Assembly: GCA_000231825.2 (NCBI GenBank)
Contig: JH720305.1
Span: 1,191,557-1,255,556 of the forward strand
Source of the DNA: Tetrahymena elliotti 4EA
Lineage: Eukaryota > Ciliophora > Oligohymenophorea > Hymenostomatida > Tetrahymenidae
Length of the DNA stretch: 64,000 nt
Reading direction: 5' to 3'
This document shows, piece by piece, positions 23,401-36,520 of the stretch. The notes under the pieces are model-generated. The model worked only from the letters and a program-made list of their open reading frames with translations, was not told the DNA's origin and did not search any database. The translations under genes and the position numbers were made by a program. Position 1 is the first letter of the stretch. Each line of letters opens with the position of its first letter.

Positions 23401-25559
23401 AATTTTTTATAAATACCAGCTATTATTTATTTGATCTTTTAATTTTAATTTCAAAAATTTACAAAGAAAATTTTTATTATTTATTAAATTTAGTATTTTA
23501 ATCTAAAGCTTGGACTCTATTACATTTTTTTATCAGTAATTTTTATAATATGGATGAATACAATATTTATTTTTTTTGGTCGAAATTTTCATCTAAAACA
23601 TCTTAGTAAATAAAATTTAAAAGATAAATTTAATAATTAATAAATAATAACCATATAATTTTTAAAATTTTTTTGTATTAAAACTTGTAAAATCTTTTTT
23701 TATATTCCATCTTCTCTTTGATTTTGCAAGATCAGCCTAAAGCATCAAATTTCTTTTATTAATTGTGCTGATTAAAAGACAGAATGCTAATTTAATTCTA
23801 ATTTTAACTTTTGAATTATTTATTTATCATATATTTTTCAGAGGATTAAAATACTTTAATTATTTTTTCAACTCATTACAAATTTTAATTTGTATGTTAA
23901 CTCTTCAAGCATTTTTTAGTGTTGATTGAGGTTTAGATAAAGGATATGAAAGATAAAATTAAAATAAAATATTTAGTTGATTAATTAATTAAAAATAATC
24001 TATTTTTCCGATATATTCTCGAATTTTTTACAAAAAAATAACAAATTAATGTAATGAAAGAGAGTAAGTAAAATGACTTTTTCTGATAATCAGAACTATC
24101 TAAGCAAATTGAATTTAAAATTTAAACGAAACTATTTGTCTATCTTTAATCTTTATTTTCCCTTAAAATAAATATGTCTTCGAATAAAAACAAAAAAAAC
24201 TAATTTAATTTTACAAAAATATATTTTAAAGATAATTCTTATAGGGTTTAAAAGACCGACATTCATTCATTCAGTAAAATCTATCAATTTGAATTCAAAA
24301 TGTTTATGTAATGGGAAAAATAAGTCATCTTGAAAAGAGAAATTCGAAAGGTTTTGATATTAATTATTTTAAATAATTATGAAGCACACAGGTATTACAA
24401 TCTAAAAATTTTATCTCTGATCTCAGCCTATTATTTAGCATTTATTATCCACAAATTGAACTTATATATTTTCTATTTAATAAGAGGTATTTTTTGTAAA
24501 AATTAGAAAAAATGAAACATTTGAAAGAGTAATATTAATATTTGTAATTTAAAAATACAAAGGTTTTAAATATGGTAAAGAGATGCAATTAAGAATATTT
24601 ATTAAGAAGATTATTAAATTTTTTCTTTTTGCTGGTCTATAAGTTAAATATCTATTTTCTAAATATTAGTTTCTCATCTTTAAAGAATAAATAAGAAATA
24701 AATGAATATATTTGTTTGGGAATTTACATAAATTATTTACAAATATTTATAACTGAAATACATAATATATTTGTAACTTAGTTTATTTATTCCTGGATAT
24801 TTAAATAACATAATATTTTTATCATAATAAAAAAGACATATTGTAAAATATATAAGAGATGCATATCTAAAATTAAAAACTCTTATAGCCATATCCAAAT
24901 TATTTTTTTACAATATTTAAATAGTATTTAAAGAGTATTTTATAATAAGAGCAAATTTAATATAAACTCAAATTTTTGTTTTATCTTAACTTCGGGTGTA
25001 TTTTTTTTAAATTTTTAACTACCTATTCAATAGAACCATAACTTACTCATTTTTCTTACAATTTTACTAATTTATTATTTCTTTACTTTTTTTTCATACT
25101 TTATCTTAGATTTTGTTCATAGTTTATTATTTAAAAAATATTTTATGTTTTTAAATTATTTTATAATGCAAACAAATACTGTCTTTATTTTGTTAAGTTT
25201 CATTCATAAACCTTTTTTTATTATTTAATTTTTATTTTTAAACAATTTTTTAATTTTTGAAAAAATATAATAATAGTAAGGAGGTAGATACTATTACTTT
25301 TGAAATTGATGTTTAAAACTAATCTAACATTTTAATTTTGAAGAGAGACTTTGTTTGACAAATTTTAAGGTTTGTTTTTTGCTTCATCTGAGAAAAAAAA
25401 AAATTTTTTTTGATTATTAAAAAAGTGCTTGTTGTAAATTAGGTTGATACATTACAGTATCTATTATAGACAAATTATTTATTTCATAATTTCAGATATG
25501 AGAGACTATATCCATATAATTAATTAATTTTTATAAATTCTTAATATCTTAGATTCAAA
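20497..25559. other. Gene-poor AT desert, about 5 kb
   Basis: By far the longest stretch of the window without a supported gene. It is extremely AT-rich on both strands with poly-A/poly-T runs and only short open frames, the best being 24300-24515 (listed separately). I see no GC-richer block of the sort that marks ciliate exons or tRNA genes here. It may simply be spacer or hold a replication origin; the sequence alone does not say. Confidence 0.5.
24300..24515 (+). CDS. Doubtful 71-aa open frame in the desert
   Basis: ATG to TGA without interruption. The product starts MFMQWEKQVILKREIRKV and has two hydrophobic stretches (ILSLISAYYLAFIIHKL and LYIFYLIRGIF). It lacks any recognisable motif and its composition is what AT-rich DNA yields by chance, so it may not be a gene. 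An alternative reading splices gttttgatatt...cacag and gives a different tail. Recorded because it is the only frame of note in 5 kb. Confidence 0.15.
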
Positions 25560-26795
25560 ATGGTATTTTTGAAAAAACTAATAAAACTCACAATTTCTTA
25601 CTTTTCGTTAATACCTATTATTTATTTAGTTATCTACGAAATATTCTTTAGTCAGACCTAAATTATTAATAAGTAGTTAATTGATATCTTTTAAAGTTGG
25701 AATACAAATTTTATAGAAGATATTATCATAAGTGAAAAATCCTTTGAATGTCCAATCGATTATGAGAATATCTTTATTGATAGTTAAAAATTAAATATTA
25801 CTGATAGACATTAAACTGATATTTATACAGTTTGTATAAAAAGATTGTTAAATAGTAAAATCTTTTAATAAGATCCTTTTTTTTATAGTAAACCTGAATC
25901 GTATCTTAGCCACAGAGTATGCAGTTATAAAAATGTAGATATTTAAATTTATAAAGAAAGAAAATGTCCAATTAGTGATATTTAATTCTCTAAAGAAAAT
26001 TATTTAGAAGGTTACTCCTTGGTAGAGAATTAATAGCTATACGATCTAAATGTCTTTGTTGCTCGAAATAATGAATACTTTAAACCTCTTGTGTAAATTT
26101 AAATCAGAAATGTAAATACAAAGCCCTAAGAAATTGAATTTAAATTAAATTATCTTGATAAAAGTTTAGAAGAAAATGATTATGGAAGATAAGTGAGCTT
26201 TGATATCTAGTAATAATAGAAGCTTATTGAATTTAATCAGATAGAAAAATATGAATAAATAGATATAGGATTTGAAAAAAAGTTATATATTTATTCAAAG
26301 CAAGTTATAGAGATGAGTTACAGCTGTCTATTATATAGAAACAACTTATTTGAATTAAAGCTAATCTATTCTAACTTCTTAGTACATTTATCTGCCTATT
26401 TGTAATTGTGTAAATCAACTATTACAATATTAAACTTCATATTTGAAGAGCTTTCTCCATTTAAACATTTCCCATTTAGTCTAGCGATAATCTGCTTTTT
26501 GACTGATGCTTTATATATTTATTCCACTTTTTACTTAAGATTAGAGTATTATTTATTTATAGATTCCCTATTATCTAAAGGATGCTTTGATACTTTTGGA
26601 GTAGTATACTAGATGAAGTAATAGTTTGATCCTTAAAAACAAATTATAGGAATAGTTATATCTAGTCTTACATTATTATTTTTAACAATACTCTTCTCTG
26701 TTTTATTTACTATTCTGACTTTTACTACAAAAATCATCCAAAAAATGAAATATTATATATCAAAACCTAAAGAAAAAGGCTTACAGATTTTATGA
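25560..26795 (+). CDS. Multi-pass membrane protein, paralogue A of a tandem pair
   Basis: Intronless, 411 aa. An N-terminal membrane anchor (LIPIIYLVIYEIFFSQ) is followed by about 230 residues likely outside the bilayer, with Cys in FECPIDYENIF, ESYLSHRVCSYKN and RKCPISDIQFS. At least two to three C-terminal membrane helices follow (around FPFSLAIICFLTDALYIY and IIGIVISSLTLLFLTILF). A conserved loop LEYYLFIDSLLSKGCFD lies between the last helices. The gene at 27894-29186 shares the same order and motifs (CPISD; LDYYLTLESLLEKGC; IIGILMSSISL), so the two are a tandem duplication. No enzyme or channel signature is visible and I do not recognise the family; a ciliate-specific surface or endomembrane protein is likely. 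Confidence 0.75.
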
Positions 26796-27893
26796 TAAAG
26801 TTCTGTTTGAAATTTTTAATAATTATAATAATAATAATCCCTAATAAATGTCTAAATATTATAAATAATTTACATCATTTTTTCATTATTACTATTCATT
26901 TTTATTTTAATGCTTGAAAATTTCTTTTTCTTTATTTACTCATGAGTCTCTAAAATTTACACTGATAAACAAATTAAGCTTTTTCTATGAACGATTGCGT
27001 TGTTGCGTTACAATTTCAAAATTTTTGATTTTCTATAAGATGAATATCAAATATTTCTGTATTATTATTAAAAAAAAGATAAAAAAATTCATACAAAATA
27101 ATCTGTTTTATCCCTAAAAATTAAAAATGTAATGTCATTAATTAGAAAATTGTACTTTTGTGTGCAGAATATTTTACATATTAAAAAAATTAACATAAAA
27201 AGAAAGAAATCCTTTTGAAGCATTAAAAAATTCAGGTAAAAAAAAAATTATTAAAATAGATAAGGTAATGAATGACTAAAATTTTAAATTATTTGTAACT
27301 CAAAAATTCTGGGTTGAAAATCAATTAATTTGTAATTCTCTTGTTGTTTTTCATATTTTCTGAAAAAAATATTCTTTAATGCATAAAAGTATTCATTTAT
27401 TGATTACAAGGTTTAATCTCTCTTAAGAAACATATCTTTTTTAAGCAATTAATTACCCTATCAATCAAATCAATAATTCCTTCAAATAAAATTAAGTATT
27501 CTTCTTATCTAGTTATTTTTGCCATTTGTATGGGATAAATTTTTTGATCGATAAAATATTCACTTACTTGATAAATTTGTAGAAAATATGAGAAAGATAG
27601 CAATATCTGTTATATTACAAAATCTCTTCAGCTTCTAGTTTTTTTTTCTCGACACAGTATTTACTGAATATAAAGTGCAATCTAAGATATAAGATAGCTC
27701 TGTGAAAAAACTTCTTATTTTTACTGACTGTTTTTTTGTAAGCACAAATAATTTCCTTATATTTTTTTCTAAATTGAAATGATTAACAAAAATTTTTTTG
27801 TGATAAAAACTGATATTTATCTCTGAAATTCAATAGTAAATAAAAAAATAACAAAAAATAAATAATCTAATAAAAAAAGATCATAAATTAGGC
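26796..27893. other. Spacer between tandem paralogues
   Basis: AT-rich; 3' UTR of paralogue A and promoter of paralogue B. No exon or repeat found. A short open frame near 26914-27117 encodes only Ile/Phe/Lys-rich text. Confidence 0.5.
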
Positions 27894-29186
27894 ATGATTA
27901 ACTTAGTAAAAGTGTTCAAATTATAAATAATCTTTTTTAAAATTCTTCCTGTCCTATACATCATCTTATATGAGATATATTACAGCTAGAATCATCTTAT
28001 AGCAGATCAAATCAATTTTATCTATATTAACTAGAATTTGGAATTAATAGATGATATTTATCTCACACCTGATGGCTATACTTTTTGCGAAAGAGGATAT
28101 CAAAGAGTTTAAATATATGATAATTCTATTATTGTTAACTAGAGTCAATCTTACAATCCAGATAGTCCTACTTAGGTATGTGTACACAGAAGACCTTAAA
28201 GTAGAATTATTGATCAACGAAATATTTAATAGAGCACATGCTCATTTAGTTAAAAAAGATGTTAGTATAAGGATATGATTTTTTGTGTTGATAGAAAAGA
28301 AAAATGCCCTATTAGTGATTTTATTCTATCTAGTTCAAAATAAATTGATGACTATTAACTGACTGGATCTTTTTAAAAAGAAAATATTAATGTATTTGTA
28401 AAGAGATAGAGTATGGACTTTAATCCTTTAGTATAAGCAGCTATATTAGAGTTTAATAATGAGAATATTGATAATAAAAGATACTATAAGATGGATTTAT
28501 TAAACTCAAGTTAATTCAATTATGAACATGATTGGTTTAATGATTCCACATCTCTTTCTCCAAATATTATTTACTAATATGATCAATTAATTAAAGGAGA
28601 TGAAATTAAAGACAAATTTTCAAATAAGTGGGCCTTTAAAGAATCTGTAATATATTTTAAGAATAGTAAAGAATGTTTAGATAAAAGAAGTGCTCTTTTT
28701 GATAATAATATAGCCTTTTTTTATCATTTTAGCATGATCATAGTTACTCTTGTAGTTACAAAATTTATATATTTTATTCTTGATTACACAATTATATCTC
28801 AAGAAAATTAAATACCATACATATAGTTCACTATTAGTATATCAATAGAGATATTATATGTATACACTTCTCATTACTTAAAATTAGATTATTACTTAAC
28901 CCTAGAATCTCTTTTAGAAAAAGGATGTGTAGATTAAAATAGCGAAATAAGAAAAATGACTCAAATATTCAATTGTAAATATGAAATTATAGGAATCTTA
29001 ATGTCCAGCATAAGTTTAGTAATCATTTTAATTATTTCTTTTCTAATCTACTAATCTTGCCAATCTATCAAAACAATTTATAAAACAATTTTAAATCAAA
29101 TTTAAAATAAGTTTATGAAAAAATAATAACACTCCATAAAACAATAAAATTTAGAGTAGCAAGTTTAAGTGGTAGTATAAAATTGA
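27894..29186 (+). CDS. Multi-pass membrane protein, paralogue B of a tandem pair
   Basis: Intronless, 430 aa, beginning MINLVKVFKLQIIFFKILPV: an N-terminal anchor that ends ILYEIYYSQ, matching VIYEIFFSQ in paralogue A. The ectodomain has a Cys-containing segment (GYTFCERGYQRV; SPTQVCVHRRP; RKEKCPISDFILS). It is followed by hydrophobic helices (IIVTLVVTKFIYFILDY, FTISISIEILYVYT, IIGILMSSISLVIILIISFL). The loop LDYYLTLESLLEKGCVD corresponds to LEYYLFIDSLLSKGCFD of A. The C-terminal tail is longer and Gln/Lys-rich. The start was chosen because it aligns with the start of A. Function unknown; divergence outside the shared motifs is large, so the duplication is not recent. Confidence 0.75.
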
Positions 29187-30066
29187 ATAAAAAACTAATT
29201 TATTCACAAATGTTTCAATAAAAACTATAAAAATATAAATATAATAAATAACTTAATATCTTACATACTGTTTCTTCATACAATTTAATTAATTTTATTT
29301 ATTTTCTAATACCTATTTTTAACTTAAAATTAAACACCATAAATAAAATTGTTTTTTCAATTTATAAAACACATTAAATCATCCTCATATTGTAGCCTAC
29401 CATTTTAAATTTATTTATCTCTACTAATTTCGTCTCTTTTTGACTAATAAATATCACATGAATCTATCGAAATAATTATTAGATCATTTTTTACTGTATG
29501 TTATTTCTAGCCTAATTAATAACGCTAATTTACGGATTTTTTAATCATAATTAATCTGATATAAGAAATTTTTACAAATAACAAATTATATCCATAAAAA
29601 ACCCCTCTAAAAAAAGGAAATGATTGAATTGAAAAAAATTCTTTTTTGTACTTGAGGTAGAAGGAGGGTTTAGTTAAAATTTTTTAAATTTTTGTTTAAT
29701 TTTTCAAGAAAGAATATTATTTTTTTTAGGACTGAATTATCGATAAATTTTAATAGGGAAAACTGAAAAGGAAATTATGTTTTAAAACTTTTTTTATATT
29801 CTTGAATAATCCAATCCCGTTTTTGAAGCAAATAATTTACTAGCAACTATAAATAAACTTTTTAATTATTAAAAATATAGGCTTGAAAACTAAACAAAAA
29901 CCAGATTTAAATAATAATAAAACAAAATAAGAGAATAATGAAATAGATTTTAATTTAGAAATATTGTGTGTAAATAAATAACTCTAAATTCAAAATATAT
30001 AAGATAGTATGTATCTTTATAATTTTAATAATTGTTTAATATTATTCTTAACATTTTATCAATTTA
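29187..30066. other. Intergenic between convergent genes
   Basis: AT-rich spacer between the membrane-protein pair (+) and the phosphatase pair (-). No coding or RNA feature seen. Confidence 0.5.
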
Positions 30067-32330
30067 TCAATCTAGACTATCATCAGATTTTCTAACCTGG
30101 TTCAAACTAAATTATTAATTGTAAGCATTGTTTGGATTGTATGATTAACTCCTGCCAATTGAAATGGAATTACCTGTTTTTTTTCTATATATAAGATATG
30201 CTACTATTAAGATTAAACAAACTATTAGGAATATGAATATGAAGAAAATCATATTTGATACACTGCTATTAGTTATTATTTCACTTTCATAACTTACTGT
30301 AGTGTCATCTAATTATGAGCTATCACTTGAATTATCAGGCTTATAAATGTAAAATTCATCATAAACTTAAAAAGTATCAGACAAAATGTGCTAAAAGTGT
30401 AGATAGTTTTTATTTTTAACTGAGATTGTACTAAATCCTAAATGTCTATCAGAAGAAGCAGTAAATTCAGGATGTCCTTCATCTTAGAAAAATTAATTAA
30501 TGTTAAACCATTAAAATAAATAAATAAATGCTTACATCCTTAGCCTTAAATAAAAGAATGCTTTGTCCCACCAGTACCATCAACAACATAAACAGGACCT
30601 TAAGGTGATTTATAAACTGAACATTTTTTACTTTTGCATTTATTAGTATTTAAGAATTGTAATTTCCCATCCTTCATAGGATGAATTCTCTCATAAGCAT
30701 GAACATGTCCTGATAAATAAATATCTACTTTATGTTTAGATAATACTTCTTCCAACTTAAAAAAATTAATAAAACATTAAATTTTCTTAGATAAATAAAT
30801 AATTAAATTATTGAATCCTAATTCTTGAAAAAAGATTAAGATATTATTTGAAATTAAAAAGAGTAAAAATTATTTACAGGAGCCATAAGTTGTGGATTTT
30901 TTTAGCAAGGGCCCTAATATTTATCTTCAAAGCAGTAAAAATTCTAATGCGAAAATAAGACTACCCATTAGTAATTTTGATTGGCCCAGTAGAGGGTTTT
31001 ATCTAACCAAGTGAGAAGGTTTTTAAAATAAGGTTATTCTAAACCTGATATATTGAATTATTCGTCAACAGTAAAACGGTTATTATTAATACCAATCATG
31101 AGAAGATTGCCAAAATCAAGGGTATAATAATCATTTTTTGTTTTAGAATAGTTAGGATTTCTAAAAAAGGAATTGTAATATTAGTAGTTGTACCATCTTT
31201 CATGATTACCTGCTACAGTCTTAATAGTTTAATTTGTTTTAAGTAACACTTTTCATTAATTATTTTACCACAAAAGGAATCTAAGAAAATAAAAACTCCC
31301 CTGCTTTCATAAAGTTGATACCTCTATATCCATTGTCATCAACTAGATCATATCCATAATCCCCTCCTCCTATGATTGAAGTATATTATTTTCTATTTTT
31401 TTTAATCTTAAAATTTTATGTTATTTTATTTAGTTTAAGGATTGATTGTTATTTACATATTTTTCAATTCTTTTCATATTATCTAATCCAAATTTTCTCC
31501 CATTAAATTTTTTGATCTAAGTTTTATCAATATCGAAATCTGCTACCCATAATACCTTAACTTCCCTATTAGACAAATCAGAGAAATCAGGGTTAAAGAA
31601 TTTATATTCTCCTCTATTATTTGAATTAGTAATTAATTTTTAAAATAATTTATTTTGATCCTAATAGAAAGATTATTTTACTTTTACTCATAGGTTTTTC
31701 CATCATCTTTTATAAAAAAGAAAATATAACTAAATCAAGATAAATATTACTATATAATTATTTACCTGTTGAATAAAAGCAACTATAATTTATATCTCTA
31801 TCTACCTCAAAATTTTATTTTTTTACATCAATTTAGAATTCATAAATGTATCCTTCAAATAGCTAATCTCTTTTTTACCCCTTAGGAGTAGTTGTAGTAT
31901 CAGGATCTTGCTCTATTAATATTATGTTTTATTTATTTAACATTTATAATTTAAACTCAACAAATATCATTAATAATATTGTTTATAAAATATAAAAATA
32001 TTACTGAAATGTGTTATTTCAGGATACAAATTCACTTCGATTGTTTCTCCTTGATAAAGTTTAATATAGTTGTTAGGGCATTTTTCCTTATAAGATTAAT
32101 ATCATTTAAATTGTTTGTAAAAAATTAAAATATATATGTACTTTAGAGAAATATGTTATTGTGTAATCATGCTATGAAGATTTTTGTTTAAAAGAATACA
32201 ATTTAACTGTTTTATCAAGATTATCTCCCAAACTTAGCTTTACTCCCTAAGGTTCGCATAATTATATCTCTAAATCAGTAGCATATACTATCGCTAAGCA
32301 TAGAACAATAAATAATAGCTTGAATTTCAT
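30067..32330 (-). CDS. Purple acid phosphatase-like metallophosphoesterase, paralogue A, type I membrane protein
   Basis: Several exons; the first is 32330-32142 (63 codons) and encodes a signal peptide (MKFKLLFIVLCLAIVYA). A beta-sandwich N-domain follows, then the catalytic domain with the five purple acid phosphatase blocks: VLWVADFDI, SIIGGGDYGYD, TVAGNHERWY, VVLFSHQNFYCF and SGHVHAYERIHP. These supply the Asp, Asn and His ligands of a di-metal centre that hydrolyses phosphate esters. After a short Ser/Asp-rich stalk there is one membrane helix (MIFFIFIFLIVCLILIVAYL) and a cytosolic tail, so the enzyme should face the lumen or outside. The gene at 33078-35156 is a tandem paralogue on the same strand. 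Introns are short and AT-rich. Substrate unknown; exact exon edges were not all resolved. Confidence 0.85.
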
Positions 32331-33077
32331 ATTGTTTGAATCTTATTTATTAATATCTATATGTCCTTAATTTGTTAAAAATAGTAATATTAAGATTGCA
32401 ATATATTTATAATCGATGCTATTATTTTGAAAAACGTAGGTATCTAACTATTAGGAATCTAAAATAACTTTACACAAAAATATATGGAAAAAAAATTTTG
32501 AGTAAAATCTATTAATAAATATTGGAAAACGGTTTGTAAATAATTATAAAATTTATCTCAAACTTATGATAAAAATTATTTTCATATCAACAATATTATT
32601 ATTAATTTTCATTTACTTAAATTTAAATATTTAGAAACATTTAAAATTATTATTAATTATTGCTTTTTTAAAATATTTCCATGTGAGGAAATTGAGTACT
32701 CTAAAATATGCAAAGAAAAATAGACAAATTTTGGAAAAAAAATAAATGAAATTCAGCAAAATAAATGGTATTCTTTTATTCAACTTACTTTTAACTATTA
32801 CTTAATTTAAAAACAAAAAATTTTGTAGATATTTCTTTATAAGAATTGTGCAATAACTAATTTATGATAGATTTACTAATATTTTTATTAGATAATAATG
32901 TCATCATTTTAATTTACAAATAAATTATTTTTTAACTAAAATAAAAAAGTATTAATTATCAAAATTACAATAAATAACCAAAATAATAAGGTACTTTTTA
33001 TCAAAAATAATATTTAAAACCAAACTAAAATTATTTAAATTATTTTTGAATAAGTATGATTAAAAACTAAAAGGATT
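32331..33077. other. Spacer between tandem phosphatase genes
   Basis: AT-rich; promoter of paralogue A and 3' UTR of paralogue B (both on the minus strand). Nothing else seen. Confidence 0.5.
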
Positions 33078-35156
33078 TCATTACATCAAAATAGCTTTAT
33101 CACTAAATTATTCTTCTTATTTTAGTATATTTCTTCTTCTTAGATAGAAGAATAAAATTACTAACAAAAATAAAATTGTGACCACCATTATTATATAAAT
33201 ACTAAAGCCATTATTACTGCTTTCGCTATCTCCATCATTTGATTTTTCTATGTAAAAAAAGTCAAAAAGTTTCATAGAGTCAGATTAATAATGTTCAAAA
33301 AGGAGGTGAGTGTTATTTTTAATTGTAATAATGCTAAATCCTAAGCTTGCATCAGAAGTAACTGTAAACTCTTCAGATCCTTCATCTTTATTTCATTTTA
33401 TTGATAAAAAATAAATAAATAATTAGAATTTATTTAGATATTACATCCAGTATCTTAAGGAAAATAATGGTTTGTTCCAGCTGTACCATCTACTACATAA
33501 ACTGGTGCTTTAGGAGAGGTATACTTTGAGCAATTCTTACCTTTACATTCATCAGTTTCTTTAAATTTCTTTTTACCTTAAAATAAAGGATGAACTCTTT
33601 CATATGCATGAATATGGCCACAGATGTAAATATCAACTTTATTCTAAACCATAAGATTTTCTATCTTTATATTTTAAATTATTTTATAGATTTGTCAAAA
33701 AAATAATTCTTTTTACTGGATAAAAAATTTCCGTGTTTTAATAACAACTGCTATTTTCGAAATTTTCAAAGCAGTAAATATTCTGATGAGAATAAACTAT
33801 GATCCATTAATAATTTTAATGAGCCCATACTAAAGTTTTATTCAACCAGTCAAGCATTTAATCAAAATATGGCTACTCCATTCCTCTAATTTAATTTTTA
33901 TCAGTAGCAAATCTGTTAGTATTTAATCCAATCATAATTAAATTTCCAAAACTCAAAGTATAGTAATCACTTTAAGTATGTTGATAGCTAGGATTCCTAA
34001 AAAGAGATTTATAGTATGACATGTTATACCATAATTCATGATTTCCAGCTACAGACTAGTTTCAAAAATTATTTTATTTTCTAGAAAATAATTTCAATAA
34101 ATTAATTTACAGTGAAAGGAATCGAAGAAAATAAAAATTCTGTTTCTTTTAAAAAAGTAGCTCCTCTCTCTCCTCTGTCATCATTCAAATCATATGCATA
34201 GTCCCCACCACCAATAATAGAAATAAATTTATCTCTTCCCTAATCATTAATCTATTTATAAAATCGATAAATTAGCAAACAATGAATTTTTATCATTTGT
34301 TTACAAAGTTATTAATTATTTTCAAATTATCTCTACCAAATCTTCTTTTATTATACTTAGGAATTTAACTTTCGTTTACATCAAAATCTGCCATCCATAT
34401 CAATTTGAATTCTTAGTCTTTCAATTTTTCTTTGTCATGATGAAAAAAATAGAATTCTCTTTATTAAAATGTTAGGAATCATTCATTTTATTAAAGATCA
34501 ACAAATATGATGTTACTTCTGATGATAGATTGTACTAATTTCTTTATTGTTAATTTTTTATTATTAACTTCAATTAAATTAGCAAAAATATAAATACCTT
34601 CTCTATAAAAGCAAGAATATTTAATCTAAGAACCTGGTGAAAATTAGCTTGGATCAAGGTTAAATTGGTACTCATATACGTATATTTAAAATAACTTATT
34701 TCTTGTTTTTGTTCTTTTATCTCCACTAAAATCTATGTCTTACCCTTAAATAAAATTTGATGTTAAAAATAGAATCTTCTCTTTGAAAATGTTTACTAAA
34801 AAAAGTAATATTTGGAGATATTTTCAGTTGATAATCATTTATTCCATAGACTATAACATAGTTTTGTTTACAGTTTAACTGTTGATATTTGATAATCATA
34901 TTTAAATATTTAAATGTTTTCAAGATAAACTCCAAATTACTTCTGTAAAATATGTCAAAGTATAATCATGAGGATGGTATTATATTTTGCTTGATTATTT
35001 ATAGAATTAACTTTTATCATAGTTATCTCCCAAGCTAAGTTTTACTCCTTATGGCTCACATTTATAGTCTTCTAACATTCTTCCTAAAGTAAAAAAAGAA
35101 GAAGAAGAAGTCAAAAAACAAATGAATAGAATAAAATCTGTAGTTTTTATTTTCAT
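33078..35156 (-). CDS. Purple acid phosphatase-like metallophosphoesterase, paralogue B, type I membrane protein
   Basis: The first exon (35156-34941, 72 codons) encodes a hydrophobic leader (MKIKTTDFILFICFLTSSSS) and the segment EPQGVKLSLGDNYDKS, which matches EPQGVKLSLGDNLDKT in paralogue A. The catalytic blocks are LIWMADFDV, IIGGGDYAYD, VAGNHELWYN, IIVYSHQNIYCF and CGHIHAYERVHP. A Ser/Asp/Gly-rich linker precedes a single membrane helix (IYIIMVVTILFLLVILFFYL) and a basic-then-acidic tail. Like A, it should be a luminal or cell-surface phosphatase. B keeps the common GDYAYD form where A has GDYGYD. The duplication is clear from parallel motif order and the shared leader region, with much divergence elsewhere. 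Substrate and regulation cannot be read from the sequence. Confidence 0.85.
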
Positions 35157-36520
35157 TAATTTATTGGCTTCTTATTATTATTTTATCAACTCTAAAATTT
35201 TTGATCAATTAATTTACTTTCTTTTCTACAAATTCTTACTTTTAAAAATGATGATTACTTTATTGTTAATTTACGAAGATTTTAAATAAATCCATATATT
35301 TAAAATTTGTTCATCATATCCAAATTATTTAAATTTTTATTCTAACTCCTAATTACTAAGCGAAAAAGTTATTAAATAATTTATTTTCAAAGAAAAAAAT
35401 AAAAAACTTGAGCATCAAATGTCTAGTATGTATGATCAATAAAATAAAAAAATAATTTAGAATATTTCTTCAAAGTTTTTTTTAGATTAAAGTAGAAAAT
35501 TAATATTTTGAAAAATGATTATTTGAAAAAATNNNNNNNNNNNNNNNNNNNNNNNNNNNNNNNNNNNNNNNNNNNNNNNNNNNNNNNNNNNNNNNNNNNN
35601 NNNNNNNNNNNNNNNNNNNNNNNNNNNNNNNNNNNNNNNNNNNNNNNNNNNNNNNNNNNNNNNNNNNNNNNNNNNNNNNNNNNNNNNNNNNNNNNNNNNN
35701 NNNNNNNNNNNNNNNNNNNNNNNNNNNNNNNNNNNNNNNNNNNNNNNNNNNNNNNNNNNNNNNNNNNNNNNNNNNNNNNNNNNNNNNNNNNNNNNNNNNN
35801 NNNNNNNNNNNNNNNNNNNNNNNNNNNNNNNNNNNNNNNNNNNNNNNNNNNNNNNNNNNNNNNNNNNNNNNNNNNNNNNNNNNNNNNNNNNNNNNNNNNN
35901 NNNNNNNNNNNNNNNNNNNNNNNNNNNNNNNNNNNNNNNNNNNNNNNNNNNNNNNNNNNNNNNNNNNNNNNNNNNNNNNNNNNNNNNNNNNNNNNNNNNN
36001 NNNNNNNNNNNNNNNNNNNNNNNNNNNNNNNNNNNNNNNNNNNNNNNNNNNNTTATAGAAAATAAATAACTTTAATTATTTCAAGTAAAAAAAATATTGA
36101 TAGAATAAAAGATGTATTAAAAAAGATTTTAATTGTAATTTATTTATTTTTTATGAAATAATTTAGTATTTTTGTAAAATAAAAAATTTATTTATTACTT
36201 AATTTAAAATGTTTTATATTAGATCTTTATGAATTAATTTTTCTAGAAAATAAAGGAATATTTAACATATAACAATTGAACAGAAGAAAATAAATGAATT
36301 ATTTGGATAGTAAAGAACAATATTCCATAATAGCAAATATATTTAATTAACACGCATATAAGTAACTACAGCTTATGCTACTTGAAATACCATTTATAAA
36401 CAAACCTTTATATAAATCTTCTATTTGTGCAAAATTAATACTGATATCAAACCTAATGTCACATCTACTAAGAAGAATTACATTCTTATATTATTCTTAA
36501 TTTAAAAAAATAAATTTATT
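35157..36520. other. Intergenic including an assembly gap
   Basis: AT-rich flanks around the run of N. A gene could be hidden in the gap, but the visible flanks carry no exon that I can recognise. Confidence 0.45.
35533..36052. other. Run of 520 N (assembly gap)
   Basis: Unknown bases only. The length may be an estimate. An apparent open frame spanning it is an artefact. Confidence 0.99.

Noticed and set aside
35508..36065. 185-codon open frame over the N run
   Set aside because: Artefact of unknown bases.
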